DNA of 64,000 bases from Granulicella sp. WH15 (GCF_009914315.1 NZ_CP042596.1:558001-622000); one strand, 5' to 3'. Shown: positions 1 to 12,025, counted from the stretch's first letter. Numbers and translations are program-made. Notes: generated by a model not told the origin, from the sequence alone.

Positions 1-744
1 CGCGCCGGGGGCGATGCTGTAGAGCTTGGCGATCCACCAGGTGTTTTCGCCGGGCGGGTTGGCGGCGATGAAGGTCAGGCTCTTCGAGTCAGGCGCGTGG
101 TCGAACTCGTAGACATGGAGGCTGGCGGGGGTGAGGAACTGGCCTTTGCCGTCGGCGAGCGAGACCGAGTAGACGCGCTGGATCTCGACGCCGTCTTCGC
201 CGATGACGCCGGACCAGGGTTTCATGGGGGCGAGGGCTCCGGCGGAGCGGGTGGCGTTTTCTACGAAGAGGAAGGCTAGGGATTTGCCGTCGGGGGTGAA
301 GGCTGCCTGCTGAAAGATGCCGGTGAGGTGCGTGAGCTGGCGGATGGCTCCCGTGGCGCGGGTGTAGAGGAAGAGCTGGGGCTGCTCTTTTTCTTTTTCA
401 GGCAGGCAGTTGGAGGTGAAGGCCAGGGTCTGGGAGTCGGGGGACCAGACGGGGGCGGAGTTGGCGCACTCGGCGGCGCTGGATGGGGTGATGGTTTTTT
501 CCTGCTTGGGCTGGGCCAGGTCCGTCAGGCGGAGAGAGCCGCGTAGGGTCCAGGCGAGGGTGGTGCCGTCGGGCGAGAGGGCTACTGCGGATGGGGTTTT
601 GGTGCGGCCTGCCTGGGCCAGAAGGGCGGTGAGGCGCGGGTCGTGGTGGGCGAGCGGCGGCATGGGGGCGGGATTGCCGCTTTGGGCGATGGATGTTCCG
701 GTGAGGAGGAGGGAACAGAGGAGGGTGAGGGCACGCGAGGTCAT
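1..744 (-). CDS. Secreted S9-type peptidase / PD40 beta-propeller protein, N-terminal part
   Basis: The reverse strand is open from an ATG at 744 through the window edge (248 codons, no stop), so the gene is cut by the window. Residues 1-22 form a typical signal peptide (hydrophobic stretch LTLLCSLLLTGTSIA followed by AQS). The rest has repeated 'SPDG/SPDSQTLAFTS', 'TPDGKSLAFLF' and 'APDSKSLTFIA' blades, the pattern of WD40-like PD40 repeats found in TolB and in the propeller of prolyl oligopeptidase/dipeptidyl peptidase IV family proteins. The catalytic domain, if present, lies outside the window, so peptidase activity is an inference from family architecture. A purine-rich AAGGTGA lies 12 nt upstream of the ATG. 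Confidence 0.7.
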   Translation of the reverse strand, partial: MTSRALTLLCSLLLTGTSIAQSGNPAPMPPLAHHDPRLTALLAQAGRTKTPSAVALSPDGTTLAWTLRGSLRLTDLAQPKQEKTITPSSAAECANSAPVWSPDSQTLAFTSNCLPEKEKEQPQLFLYTRATGAIRQLTHLTGIFQQAAFTPDGKSLAFLFVENATRSAGALAPMKPWSGVIGEDGVEIQRVYSVSLADGKGQFLTPASLHVYEFDHAPDSKSLTFIAANPPGENTWWIAKLYSIAPGA

Positions 745-805
745 TTTTTGAACGTATCACCTTGCAGCGTGGGCGGAGGGGTCTTTTGAGGGGGAAGGAT
801 TTTGA

Positions 806-893
806 TCCCGACCAGCGGGAGGACCGAGCGACGCAGTAAAAAGACGTGTGAACGCCCGCTCTCCGCGCAGGAGGACCGTCCGGCAGGACAGTC
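806..893 (+). repeat. Dispersed intergenic repeat, family B (copy 1)
   Basis: It contains the inverted-repeat core CCCGACCAGCGGGAGGACC, then a segment reading roughly 'GCAGTAAAAAGACGTGTGAACGCCCGC', then 'CGTCCGGCAGGACA'. The same order of blocks recurs near 28.5, 30.1 (opposite strand), 44.4 and 52.6 kb, always between genes. No ORF or transposase is attached. Confidence 0.75.
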
Positions 894-914
894 TTTGCAT
901 CTTTTACAGAAAGA

Positions 915-1073
915 GTTCCTCAGCGGCTAAAGCCGGTTTATCGGCGTGCTCAGATGGCACGGCTGAAGCCGTGCCCTTAATGGTCTGGGCTGGGTTGAAG
1001 AAAGCATACCTCGGGGGCTGAAGCCCGCGTCTGGGGCAGGTTTTAATGTCCGGGCTAAAGCCCGGACCTACCC
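915..1073. repeat. Cluster of short GGCTnAAGCC-type palindromes (family D)
   Basis: A run of short inverted repeats (CACGGCTGAAGCCGTG, GGGGGCTGAAGCCC, CCGGGCTAAAGCCCGG), each a 6-7 bp stem with a GAA/AAA-like loop, separated by variable spacers. A second cluster of the same design lies at 45908-46008. The hairpins are seen directly; any function is unknown. Confidence 0.65.
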
Positions 1074-1077
1074 CAGA

Positions 1078-1164
1078 AGCAACGGCAAAAACAGAAGCAG
1101 ATTCCTCCGCTTCGCTCCTGAATGACAACCAAGAAACCTGAATGACAACCAAGAAAACAGGCAA
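1078..1164 (-). repeat. Dispersed intergenic repeat, family C (copy 1)
   Basis: This stretch is almost identical, in inverted orientation, to 39519-39588, sharing blocks such as ACGGCAAAAACAGAAGCAG and TTCCTCCGCTTCGCTCCTGA. This copy also carries a tandem duplication with a 20-bp period (1118-1137 and 1138-1156) that the other copy lacks. Confidence 0.7.
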
Positions 1165-1203
1165 CAGCAAGAGCAGGCCGTAGCCCTCCCGGATTGGTGG
1201 TGC

Positions 1204-1803
1204 TTAGTCTTTGGGGCGTTCCCAGGGTTGGAGGACCTTGACCGAGGACATGCCTGCGCGGGTGGCGGACTCGATGCCCATGTCGGTGTCTTCGAAGACG
1301 AGGCAGTCCTTGGGGGCGATGCCGAGGCGCTCGGCGGCCAGCAGGAATGGTTCGGGATCAGGTTTGCCGCGCTTGTAGTCGCCCGCACAGACCAGGGTTT
1401 CGAAGCGGTCGAGGATGCCGAGGGTCTCGAGTGAGGCGACGACCGAGTCGCGGGTGCTGCCTGAGACTACGGCGAAGGGGATCTTGCCGTGGGTGAGGTG
1501 GATGTGCTCGAGTACCTCGGGGACGGCCTGGAGTTGCGGCAGGACCTCGAAGTAGTGCTCCTCCTTGCGCTGGGCGACCTCAGCGACCGGCATGGAGAGG
1601 CCGTGCTTCTGGTTGAGCGTGGAGATGATCTCGGCTACCGGCATCCCGCCCCAGGCGTAGAAGAGGTCTTCGGGGAACTCGCAGCTCCACTCGGCGAGGG
1701 CCTTGTTCCAGGCGATCCAGTGCAGCGGCATGGAGTCGACGATGGTGCCGTCGCAGTCGAAGAGATAGGCTTTGAAGGGGCCGTCGGGAAGGGAGAGCTT
1801 CAT
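1204..1803 (-). CDS. HAD-superfamily phosphatase (beta-phosphoglucomutase-like)
   Basis: A 199-aa cytosolic protein with the HAD signature at residues 16-20 (DCDGT, Asp16 nucleophile and Asp18 acid/base). It also has motif II in 'VVSGSTRDSV', the lysine of motif III in 'KRGKPDPEPF', and the acidic motif IV 'VFEDTDMG'. The region between Asp18 and motif II is an alpha-helical C1-type cap (DSMPLHWIAWNKAL), as in subfamily IA phosphatases such as beta-phosphoglucomutase and 2-deoxyglucose-6-phosphatase. The substrate cannot be read from the sequence. It is monocistronic, with repeats downstream and a 710-bp gap upstream that it shares with the divergent rpsL. Confidence 0.85.
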   Translation of the reverse strand: MKLSLPDGPFKAYLFDCDGTIVDSMPLHWIAWNKALAEWSCEFPEDLFYAWGGMPVAEIISTLNQKHGLSMPVAEVAQRKEEHYFEVLPQLQAVPEVLEHIHLTHGKIPFAVVSGSTRDSVVASLETLGILDRFETLVCAGDYKRGKPDPEPFLLAAERLGIAPKDCLVFEDTDMGIESATRAGMSSVKVLQPWERPKD

Positions 1804-1970
1804 AGTGAGAGGGTCCTTTTTCGTTGATTGACTGAGGTTATGCGGTGTTTGTTACAAAGTGAGGAAGCAGTCTCTTTAGGCTAACGCATGGGTGGGCGGG
1901 GGCTGGCAAGGGGGACAGGGCTGGAAGGGCGTTTTTTCAGGGAAAACTCCAGAAAAAAAGCTCGGAATCC

Positions 1971-1999
1971 TTGACCCTGAGGAAAACCCTTGGTATCGT
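1971..1999 (+). promoter_or_regulatory. Candidate sigma70 promoter for the rpsL operon
   Basis: TTGACC (1971-1976), 17 nt, TATCGT (1994-1999), matching 5/6 and 4/6 of the consensus. It would give a leader of about 500 nt to rpsL, which is long, so a nearer promoter that I cannot recognise is possible. Confidence 0.3.
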
Positions 2000-2473
2000 A
2001 AGAAGGTTGCAATCCCTACGGGTGTGCAGCGCAGCAAGAGCAAGTCATTCTGCGCTACACTGGTAGGCAAGAGTTTTACCGCATGGCCTTCCGTTTGTCT
2101 GGATTTACTCTCGGAAAAGCCTGTTTTATGCGGCCCTTCGCCATCGTGTCTGCGCCACCCTCCACCTTGGATGGGCTATGCGGGCCGGAACAGCGAAACG
2201 GAATCGGCCCTCCGGCTAGTCTTTGAGAGCGATCTTCAAAGGCCCAAAGGGGCGCTCGGTCACCGTCGACTGTATTTCGTCTGAATGTAGTACCAGACGT
2301 ACAGCTTGGGAACAATCCTTGCGAGAGGCGCTTTGAGCGTCCTCACTTTTTTGCGCGTTATGCGTAAGGGAGTCGAAATCGCGGCGGACCCGGGATGTAC
2401 GCGACAAGTTTAGATGTCTCTGTGCGCGAGAGGTTGAGCGCGCACTCCCTGAAGTCGCAGTGTGCAACATTTG

Positions 2474-2500
2474 CTGTACCGCAATATCTGTACCGCAATA
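2474..2500 (+). repeat. 13-bp direct repeat before the rpsL start
   Basis: CTGTACCGCAATA occurs twice (2474-2486 and 2488-2500) one base apart, and the second copy ends one base before the AAGGAG ribosome binding site. Role unknown; the position would suit a regulator or a slipped duplication. Confidence 0.6.
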
Positions 2501-2513
2501 CAAGGAGCTTTGA

Positions 2514-2897
2514 GTGCCTACGTTCCATCAGCTCGTCAAGCAGGGCCGCACGCCCACCCGTTACAAGACTGCCAGCCCCGCGCTGCAGGGCTCGCCTCAG
2601 CGTCGCGGCGTCTGCACCCGCGTCTACACCCAGACCCCCAAGAAGCCGAACTCGGCGCTCCGCAAGGTTGCGCGCGTTCGCCTGACGAACGGGATCGAAG
2701 TGACGACCTACATTCCGGGCATCGGCCACAACCTGCAGGAGCACTCGATTGTGCTCATCCGCGGCGGCCGTGTGAAGGACCTGCCGGGTGTGCGTTACCA
2801 CGTTGTGCGCGGTACGCTCGACTCGGTCGGCGTGGCCAAGCGGATGCAGAGCCGTTCCAAGTACGGCGCTAAGCGTCCGAAGGCGCAGGCTAAGTAA
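2514..2897 (+). CDS. rpsL: 30S ribosomal protein S12
   Basis: 127 aa, the normal S12 length. It is a decoding-centre protein of the 30S subunit and the target of streptomycin-resistance changes. The conserved loops [10 protein letters not shown] and [14 protein letters not shown] are intact with wild-type lysines, so no resistance change is visible. The start is GTG at 2514, with AAGGAG six bases upstream; no ATG is available nearby. It is the first gene of the str operon and lies 109 nt before rpsG. Confidence 0.98.
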   Translation: MPTFHQLVKQGRTPTRYKTASPALQGSPQRRGVCTRVYTQTPKKPNSALRKVARVRLTNGIEVTTYIPGIGHNLQEHSIVLIRGGRVKDLPGVRYHVVRGTLDSVGVAKRMQSRSKYGAKRPKAQAK

Positions 2898-2988
2898 ATT
2901 TTTTGCGAGCGGCCGAAGCGATTCGGCCGCTTGTATGTGTGTACGAGCTGCAAAACAAGTTCAGGTCTTGAGAAGTCAACGGCCCTGA

Positions 2989-3477
<489 letters not shown>

Positions 3478-3526
3478 AGCAGGGCTTCGCTGAAAGTCTG
3501 TTGCTTTTAGATTTTGGGTTCTAACC

Positions 3527-3541
3527 GCAGGCTTAGCCTGC
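3527..3541 (+). other. Short perfect hairpin in the rpsG-fusA gap
   Basis: GCAGGC TTA GCCTGC, a 6-bp stem with a TTA loop, ending 15 nt before the fusA GTG. The same TTA-looped design (GGGGC TTA GCCCC) occurs at 13239-13251 before rplN. Confidence 0.6.
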
Positions 3542-3556
3542 AGATAAGAGATAACC

Positions 3557-5650
<2,094 letters not shown>

Positions 5651-5710
5651 CCATAGCGGTTACACATACAGGTTTGCTTCATAACTGAAGTCGGAGATAC
5701 GGAGAGCATT

Positions 5711-6897
<1,187 letters not shown>

Positions 6898-6987
6898 TTC
6901 CCGATAAACGAGGGCTGCCGGTTGGTGCAGAAGTTCATCGCCGGCAGCTACTCCAAACGATCTTTGTAAGACGAAAAGAGAAGTGAC

Positions 6988-7305
6988 ATGGCTGGACAGA
7001 GAATTCGAATCCGTTTGAAGGCGTATGACTACCGCGTCCTCGACACATCCACCGGCGAGATCGTCGAGACCGCCAAGCGTACCGGAGCCCAGGTTGCCGG
7101 TCCGATTCCGCTGCCGACGATGAAGAACAAGTACTGCGTTCTGCGCTCGCCCCACGTCGACAAGAAGTCGCGCGAGGCCTTCGAGATCCGCACGCACAAG
7201 CGTCTGATCGACATCCTTGAGCCGACCCAGCAGACCGTGGACGCGCTGATGAAGCTCGATCTGCCCGCGGGTGTTGACGTTGAGATCAAGACTGTACAGA
7301 AGTAG
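6988..7305 (+). CDS. rpsJ: 30S ribosomal protein S10
   Basis: 105 aa, the normal S10 length ([20 protein letters not shown]...). It belongs to the 30S head and is also the NusE antitermination partner of NusB. It opens the S10 operon, 90 nt after tuf, with no gene between them. The conserved loop '[17 protein letters not shown]' is intact. Confidence 0.98.
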   Translation: MAGQRIRIRLKAYDYRVLDTSTGEIVETAKRTGAQVAGPIPLPTMKNKYCVLRSPHVDKKSREAFEIRTHKRLIDILEPTQQTVDALMKLDLPAGVDVEIKTVQK

Positions 7306-7316
7306 TTACATAAAAG

Positions 7317-7367
7317 AAGTAAGGCATAAAAGTCGTTACTAAAAAAGTAAGACACAAAAGCCATTAC
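7317..7367 (+). repeat. AT-rich imperfect tandem repeat between rpsJ and rplC
   Basis: Two related 23-nt units (7317-7339 and 7345-7367), of the form AAGTAAG-CA-AAAAG-C-TTAC, each with GTAA...TTAC ends that can pair. Base composition is far more AT-rich than the genes on either side. A partial third unit may precede them (AGTTACATAAAAG at about 7304-7316). Confidence 0.65.
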
Positions 7368-7428
7368 TTATTTTTCGATAGCAGGACCGGCAGAGCCCAG
7401 ACGGGCTTGATGAGGAAAGGAAACAGAT

Positions 7429-8157
7429 ATGTCAGTAGTTGGGATTCTCGGTAAGAAAATCGGCATGACCCAGATCTTCGATGAGCGCGGTGATGTTCAC
7501 CCGATCACCGTCATCAAGGCTGGCCCTTGTGTTATCACGCAGCTGAAGACGCTGGCGAAGGACGGCTATGAGGCCGCCCAGATCGGCTACGTCGACTTCA
7601 TCAAGGCGTCGAAGGTCACCAAGGCGATGAACGGTCACTTCGCGAAGGCGAACGTTCCCCCGGTCAAGGTCATCAAGGAAGTTGCCATCGAGAAGGTGAG
7701 CGGCGAGGAAGAGGGCGTCAAGGCTGGCGATCGCGTGCTGGTCGACATCTTCGAGGATGAGCGTTTTGTCGATATCATCGGCACCTCGAAGGGACGCGGC
7801 TTTGCCGGCGTCATTCGTCGCCACGGCTTCGGCGGCGGCCCCAAGTCGCACGGTCACATGTTCCAGGTGCAGGGTTCGATCGGCGCTTCGTCGTTCCCCT
7901 CGCGTGTATTCCCTGGTCAGCGTATGCCTGGTCACATGGGCGCGGCGCAGATCACGGTGCGCAACCTGCGGATTCGCGGAATTGATGTGGAAGAGAACCT
8001 CATCCTGGTCGAGGGCGCTGTGCCCGGACACCGCGATGGCTTCGTTCTGGTTTCGAAGGCAAAGAACCCGCCGCGTGAGCGTCGTGGATTTGCCGGTGCC
8101 GCTACGAAGGACGCTCTGAAGGCTTCGAAGAAGGCTGCTCCCAGCAAGAAGAAGTAA
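7429..8157 (+). CDS. rplC: 50S ribosomal protein L3
   Basis: 242 aa. L3 is an early assembly protein whose extension reaches the peptidyl-transferase centre. It has 'GILGKKIGMTQIFDERG' at the N-terminus and the conserved loop 'GHMGAAQITVRNL'. It is longer than E. coli L3 (209 aa), partly from a lysine/alanine-rich C-terminal tail after about residue 215. The gap before rplD is 175 nt and can fold (CCGGG at about 8180 with CCCGG at about 8233). Confidence 0.97.
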   Translation: MSVVGILGKKIGMTQIFDERGDVHPITVIKAGPCVITQLKTLAKDGYEAAQIGYVDFIKASKVTKAMNGHFAKANVPPVKVIKEVAIEKVSGEEEGVKAGDRVLVDIFEDERFVDIIGTSKGRGFAGVIRRHGFGGGPKSHGHMFQVQGSIGASSFPSRVFPGQRMPGHMGAAQITVRNLRIRGIDVEENLILVEGAVPGHRDGFVLVSKAKNPPRERRGFAGAATKDALKASKKAAPSKKK

Positions 8158-8332
8158 GCAGGCAGAAAGAAATAAATAACCGGGATGCAGTAAATAAAAG
8201 GTAAAATTAGAAGTTCGTGATTTTACGGGCTTCCCGGTTATCAAGTTCTTGGATTGAGAACGACCCAGCCGCGGGTTTGGCGGACAAACAAGGTTAGGGC
8301 CTGGCGCACAGATGCCAGGCAAGAAGGACGAA

Positions 8333-9022
8333 ATGGCAAACATCAATGTAGTGAATCTCGGTGGGACCAAGGTCGGGGAGTTCGAACTCCTCGATGAGGT
8401 CTTCTCCGCGGAGATCAACGACGCGCTCCTCTGGGAGGCGGTCAAGCACTACCGCGCTTCGCTGCGCCAGGGTACGGCCGCGACGAAGACGCGTAAGAAC
8501 GTCTCGGGCGCAGGCAAGAAGCTCTGGAAGCAGAAGGGCACGGGCCGCGCGCGCGTCGGCTCGATCCGCACCCCGCTCTGGCGTGGAGGCGGTACGGTCC
8601 ACGGACCTCAGCCCCGCAGCTACGAGTACCAGTTCCCCAAGAAGAAGCTGATGGGCGCGCTGCGTTCGGCTATCTCGGCGAAGATCGCCGATGGCAAGTT
8701 CACGATCGTCGACACGTTCGAGCTGGCTGAGGGTAAGACCAAGCTCTACCGTCAGGCGCTCAATAAGCTCGAGGCCGGTAAGACCACTCTGCTGGTCGAG
8801 TCGAGCCGCAGGCTCGAAGAGAAGCTGTATCTCGGATCCCGCAACCTGCAGGGCGTCGAGCTGGTCCTCTCCTCTGAGGTTCACCCCTACGACCTGCTCC
8901 GCTACGAGCACGCCATCTTCTCGAAGGACGCGATGGAAGCGATCCAGGAGACGCTGAAGAAGGCTGTTTCGAAGCGTCAGCACGCGGCACACGCTGCTGA
9001 AGCGACCAAGGAGGTTGCATAA
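8333..9022 (+). CDS. rplD: 50S ribosomal protein L4
   Basis: 229 aa from the ATG at 8333 (MANINVVNLGGTKVGEF). An in-frame ATG at 8312 adds seven residues but has no good ribosome binding site, whereas AAGGA precedes 8333. L4 lines the exit tunnel with L22; its loop 'GSIRTPLWRGGGTVHGPQPR' and 'KQKGTGRARVG' are present. In E. coli L4 represses the S10 operon. The stop is directly followed by the rplW ATG. Confidence 0.96.
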   Translation: MANINVVNLGGTKVGEFELLDEVFSAEINDALLWEAVKHYRASLRQGTAATKTRKNVSGAGKKLWKQKGTGRARVGSIRTPLWRGGGTVHGPQPRSYEYQFPKKKLMGALRSAISAKIADGKFTIVDTFELAEGKTKLYRQALNKLEAGKTTLLVESSRRLEEKLYLGSRNLQGVELVLSSEVHPYDLLRYEHAIFSKDAMEAIQETLKKAVSKRQHAAHAAEATKEVA

Positions 9023-9316
9023 ATGCCTACCCTTTATACCGTTATCCGCCGGCCTCTCATCACCGAGAAGGGCATGACCATCAAGGAGACCGAGAACACC
9101 TTGGTCTTCGAGGTCGCCGAGAAGGCCACCAAGACTGAAGTGAAGCAGGCCGTCGAGACCCTGTTCAAGGTCAAGGTCGAGGGTGTTCGCACCGCGATCG
9201 TCGAAGGCAAGGAGCGCCGCCGCGGCAAGTTCGCCGGCTACCGCCCCGACTGGAAGAAGGCCTATGTTCGCCTGAAGGCGGGCGAGAAGATGCCTGAGTA
9301 CCTGAACAGCATCTAG
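9023..9316 (+). CDS. rplW: 50S ribosomal protein L23
   Basis: 97 aa. L23 sits at the tunnel exit and is the docking site for trigger factor and SRP. Its ATG immediately follows the rplD stop with no spacer, so translational coupling is likely. It has the 'RPLITEKGM' start and the conserved '[21 protein letters not shown]'-like loop. Confidence 0.97.
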   Translation: MPTLYTVIRRPLITEKGMTIKETENTLVFEVAEKATKTEVKQAVETLFKVKVEGVRTAIVEGKERRRGKFAGYRPDWKKAYVRLKAGEKMPEYLNSI

Positions 9317-9401
9317 TACGGCTTTTACTGAAGCTCTTAACGAAATTGAAGCAGCACGCCCGGCGGAACAAACTATCGCCGGGCAGGCAAGGAACAAGAC
9401 G

Positions 9402-10226
9402 ATGCCGATTAAATCATTCCGCCCGATTACACCGACGCTCCGCTTCCAGACGAAGCTCGTCAACGACGACATTACGACGAACGAGCCTTACAAGCCGCTT
9501 CTCTCTGTGAAGCAGCGCACGGGCGGACGTAACAGCTCGGGTAAGATGACCATTCGCCACCAGGGCGGCGGTCACAAGCAGAAGCTGCGCTTGATCGACT
9601 TCAAGCGCGACAAGTTCGGGATTCCCGCGACCGTCGCGACGATCGAGTACGATCCGAACCGTAGCTCGCGCATTGCGCTCGTCCACTATGCGGACGGCGA
9701 GAAGCGCTACATCATCCAGCCGATCGGCCTGAAGGTCGGGCAGAAGATCATGTCGGGCCCGGATGCGGATATTCTCGTCGGCAACGCTCTGCCGCTCAAG
9801 TTCATCCCCACCGGTACGATCGTGCACAACATCGAGCTGCGTCCGGGCAAGGGCGCGCAGATGGCCCGCTCGGCCGGCGCGCAGGTCAACCTGATCGCCA
9901 AGGAAGGCGAGTACGCGCTGCTGAAGCTGCCTTCGGGTGAGACCCGTCGGGTCCAGGTCGAGTGCATGGCGACCATCGGCCAGGTGGGCAACACCGATCA
10001 CGAGAATGTGACGATCGGTAAGGCAGGCCGCAACCGCTGGAAGGGAATCCGTCCTGCCAACCGTGGAGTCTCGATGAACCCTGTCGATCACCCGCACGGT
10101 GGAGGAGAAGGTAAGACCTCGGGCGGACGTCACCCGGTGACGCCGTGGGGTCAGCCGACTCGTGGATACAAGACTCGCAACAACAAGCGGACGGACGTAT
10201 TTATCGTCAACCGCCGGAGCAAGTAA
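9402..10226 (+). CDS. rplB: 50S ribosomal protein L2
   Basis: 274 aa, full length. L2 is needed for subunit joining and peptidyl transfer. The C-terminal '[18 protein letters not shown]' contains the conserved histidine essential for activity in E. coli L2. It is followed by a 139-nt gap with a terminator-like hairpin before rpsS. Confidence 0.98.
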   Translation: MPIKSFRPITPTLRFQTKLVNDDITTNEPYKPLLSVKQRTGGRNSSGKMTIRHQGGGHKQKLRLIDFKRDKFGIPATVATIEYDPNRSSRIALVHYADGEKRYIIQPIGLKVGQKIMSGPDADILVGNALPLKFIPTGTIVHNIELRPGKGAQMARSAGAQVNLIAKEGEYALLKLPSGETRRVQVECMATIGQVGNTDHENVTIGKAGRNRWKGIRPANRGVSMNPVDHPHGGGEGKTSGGRHPVTPWGQPTRGYKTRNNKRTDVFIVNRRSK

Positions 10227-10248
10227 CCGTAAGACTAGCCACTCCGTG

Positions 10249-10306
10249 AAAGCTCTCAGCAATTTGCTGGATTTCGTAAGGCACTTTGCTGAGAAGCTTT
10301 TTCTTC
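10249..10306 (+). terminator. Terminator-like stem-loop between rplB and rpsS
   Basis: AAAGCTCTCAGCAA (10249-10262) pairs with TTGCTGAGAAGCTTT (10286-10300) with one bulged base, around a loop of about 23 nt, followed by TTCTTC. As it lies inside an operon of essential genes, it is more likely an attenuator or partial terminator than a full stop. The long loop weakens the case. Confidence 0.45.
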
Positions 10307-10365
10307 ACCAAGTCTCGCACCTGAGAGATTCGTCGTATTCAGCCCCGTAGTAACTGGAGTCAAGC

Positions 10366-10650
10366 ATGTCACGTTCCGCAAAGAAAGGCCCCTTCATCGA
10401 CGGCCACCTGATGGATAAGGTCACGGCCATGAACCAGACGAACGACAAGAAGGTCGTTCGCACCTGGTCTCGCCGCTCGACCATCTTCCCCGACTTCGTC
10501 GGCCACACGATCGCCGTGCACAACGGCCGCAAGTTCATTCCGGTGTATGTGACCGAGAACATGGTCGGCCACAAGCTCGGTGAGTTCTCGGCGACCCGCA
10601 CGTTCAAGGGCCACTCCGCCAAGACCGAAAGCTCTGCGAAGCCCCGCTAA
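10366..10650 (+). CDS. rpsS: 30S ribosomal protein S19
   Basis: 94 aa, the normal length. S19 forms the head complex with S13 near the A-site finger. It begins [15 protein letters not shown] and contains '[19 protein letters not shown]' and '[14 protein letters not shown]', both hallmark stretches of S19. Confidence 0.98.
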   Translation: MSRSAKKGPFIDGHLMDKVTAMNQTNDKKVVRTWSRRSTIFPDFVGHTIAVHNGRKFIPVYVTENMVGHKLGEFSATRTFKGHSAKTESSAKPR

Positions 10651-10729
10651 ACGGCAGTTGTCCGCAGTTTCGATTGATTCGATGTTCAGGCCGTCCGCGT
10701 ACGGCACACGATTTTGAAGGAAGCCCATC

Positions 10730-11257
10730 ATGGCGAAGCAAGCAGTAGCAAAAGTTCGAGAGTTCCGCGCTGAGGCCAAGTTTCAGCGCACCAGTCCGCA
10801 GAAGGCGAAGCTGGTCCTTGACACGATCAAGGGTCTGCGCGTCGAGGCTGCGATCAACACGATTCACTTCAGCACCAAGCGTATGGCTCCGGTGATTGAG
10901 AAGGTTCTGCGCTCGGCGATTCAGAACGCTTCTTACGTCTCGCAGGAGCAGGGCCTGGATGTCGATGTGGACAACCTGTACGTGCGTACGGCAGTGGCGA
11001 ACGAAGGCCCGCGCATGAAGCGGATTCGCCCTGCGCCGATGGGCCGGGCGTTCCGGTACCAGCGCCGCCTGTGCCACATCATCGTGACGGTGGCGGAGAA
11101 GGGCAAGGCCGCTGAGGCTGTCGTCCCGATCGAAGCCGCGCCGGTGAAGGCCGCGGGCAAGCCGAAGAAGGCTGCTGCCGCGACCACCAAGGCTCCCGCA
11201 GCTAAGAAGCCGGCCGCAAAGAAGGCCACCGCCAAGAAGACGGCAGCCGCCAAGTAA
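10730..11257 (+). CDS. rplV: 50S ribosomal protein L22 with a lysine/alanine-rich tail
   Basis: 175 aa, against about 110 in most bacteria. Residues 1-115 are standard L22 (tunnel protein, loop 'GPRMKRIRPAPMGRAFRYQRR', macrolide-related region). The last ~50 residues are a histone-H1-like tail of KKAAA, KAPAAKKPAAKK and TAKKTAAAK units. The tail should be disordered and positively charged; its role (rRNA or DNA binding) is unknown. It lies 84 nt before rpsC. Confidence 0.96.
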   Translation: MAKQAVAKVREFRAEAKFQRTSPQKAKLVLDTIKGLRVEAAINTIHFSTKRMAPVIEKVLRSAIQNASYVSQEQGLDVDVDNLYVRTAVANEGPRMKRIRPAPMGRAFRYQRRLCHIIVTVAEKGKAAEAVVPIEAAPVKAAGKPKKAAAATTKAPAAKKPAAKKATAKKTAAAK

Positions 11258-11341
11258 CTGCGGATTGCGGTAAAATTAAAGTTTGCAACACAGAAAGAAC
11301 GCCCCGCCGGCTCAACCGGCCGGCCGGAGTAAAGGGAAGCT

Positions 11342-12025
11342 ATGGGACAGAAAGTCCATCCGTATGGGTTTCGCCTCGGCATCAACAAGCCGTGGAAGTC
11401 GCGTTGGTTCGTCGAGCGTGGCTATGACAAGTTGCTGGTCGAAGACGTAAAGCTGAAGGCTGAACTGCGCGAGAAGCTGAAGGCCGCGGGCGTAAGCTCG
11501 GTCGAGGTCGAGCGTCCGGGCAACAAGCTGCGTCTGATTATCCGCACCGCGCGTCCGGGCATCATCATCGGCCGCAAGGGCGCCGAGATCGACAAGCTCA
11601 AGGCCGATATCCAGAAGCGCACGGCGCGCGAGGTGTTTATCGACATCCTCGAGGTGAACAAGCCGGAGCTGGATGCTCAGCTCGTCGCCGAGAATATCGC
11701 GCTCCAGCTCGAGAAGCGCGTCAGCTTCCGCCGCGCGATGCGCAAGTCGGTTGACTCGGCTCTGCGTTTCGGTTGCAAGGGTATCAAGGTCCGCGTGTCG
11801 GGCCGTCTGAACGGTAACGAGATCGCCCGTTCGGAGTGGTATCTGCAGGGTCGTCTGCCGCTGCACACGCTGCGCGCCGATATCGACTACGGCTTCGCCG
11901 AGGCTCACACCACGTACGGCATCATCGGCGTGAAGACCTGGGTCTACCGCGGCGATATCTACGAGCAGAAGAAGCGTCGCGATCAGGGCAGCGCCGTTAC
12001 CACTTCGGGCGTGTTTGCTTCCTAA
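11342..12025 (+). CDS. rpsC: 30S ribosomal protein S3
   Basis: 227 aa. S3 is part of the mRNA entry site and its helicase activity. The N-terminal '[22 protein letters not shown]', the KH-domain GxxG in '[13 protein letters not shown]' and the C-terminal '[13 protein letters not shown]' are all present. Confidence 0.98.
   Translation: MGQKVHPYGFRLGINKPWKSRWFVERGYDKLLVEDVKLKAELREKLKAAGVSSVEVERPGNKLRLIIRTARPGIIIGRKGAEIDKLKADIQKRTAREVFIDILEVNKPELDAQLVAENIALQLEKRVSFRRAMRKSVDSALRFGCKGIKVRVSGRLNGNEIARSEWYLQGRLPLHTLRADIDYGFAEAHTTYGIIGVKTWVYRGDIYEQKKRRDQGSAVTTSGVFAS

Larger units (their letters stand above)
1804..2513. other. 710-bp gap between the HAD gene and rpsL: no gene seen
   Basis: I see no convincing coding frame. 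It holds a G-run cluster on the plus strand (1890-1920: GGGTGGGCGGGGG, seven bases, GGGGG, ACA, GGG) that fits a G-quadruplex pattern. It also holds a sigma70-like promoter candidate (1971-1999), a small hairpin CGTCTG...CAGACG near 2278-2300, and a 13-bp direct repeat just before the rpsL ribosome binding site. It probably holds the long leader of the str-S10 superoperon and the promoter of the divergent HAD gene. Confidence 0.5.

Noticed and set aside
398..760. Overlapping ORFs (120 and 113 aa) on both strands near the window start
   Set aside because: They are out of frame with the signal-peptide/beta-propeller gene that occupies 1-744 on the minus strand and have no coherent protein features.
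1892..2315. ORFs of 79-130 aa in the gap before rpsL
   Set aside because: They overlap each other on both strands, have no ribosome binding site, and encode Pro/Arg/Ser-rich sequence without features; the region looks like leader DNA.
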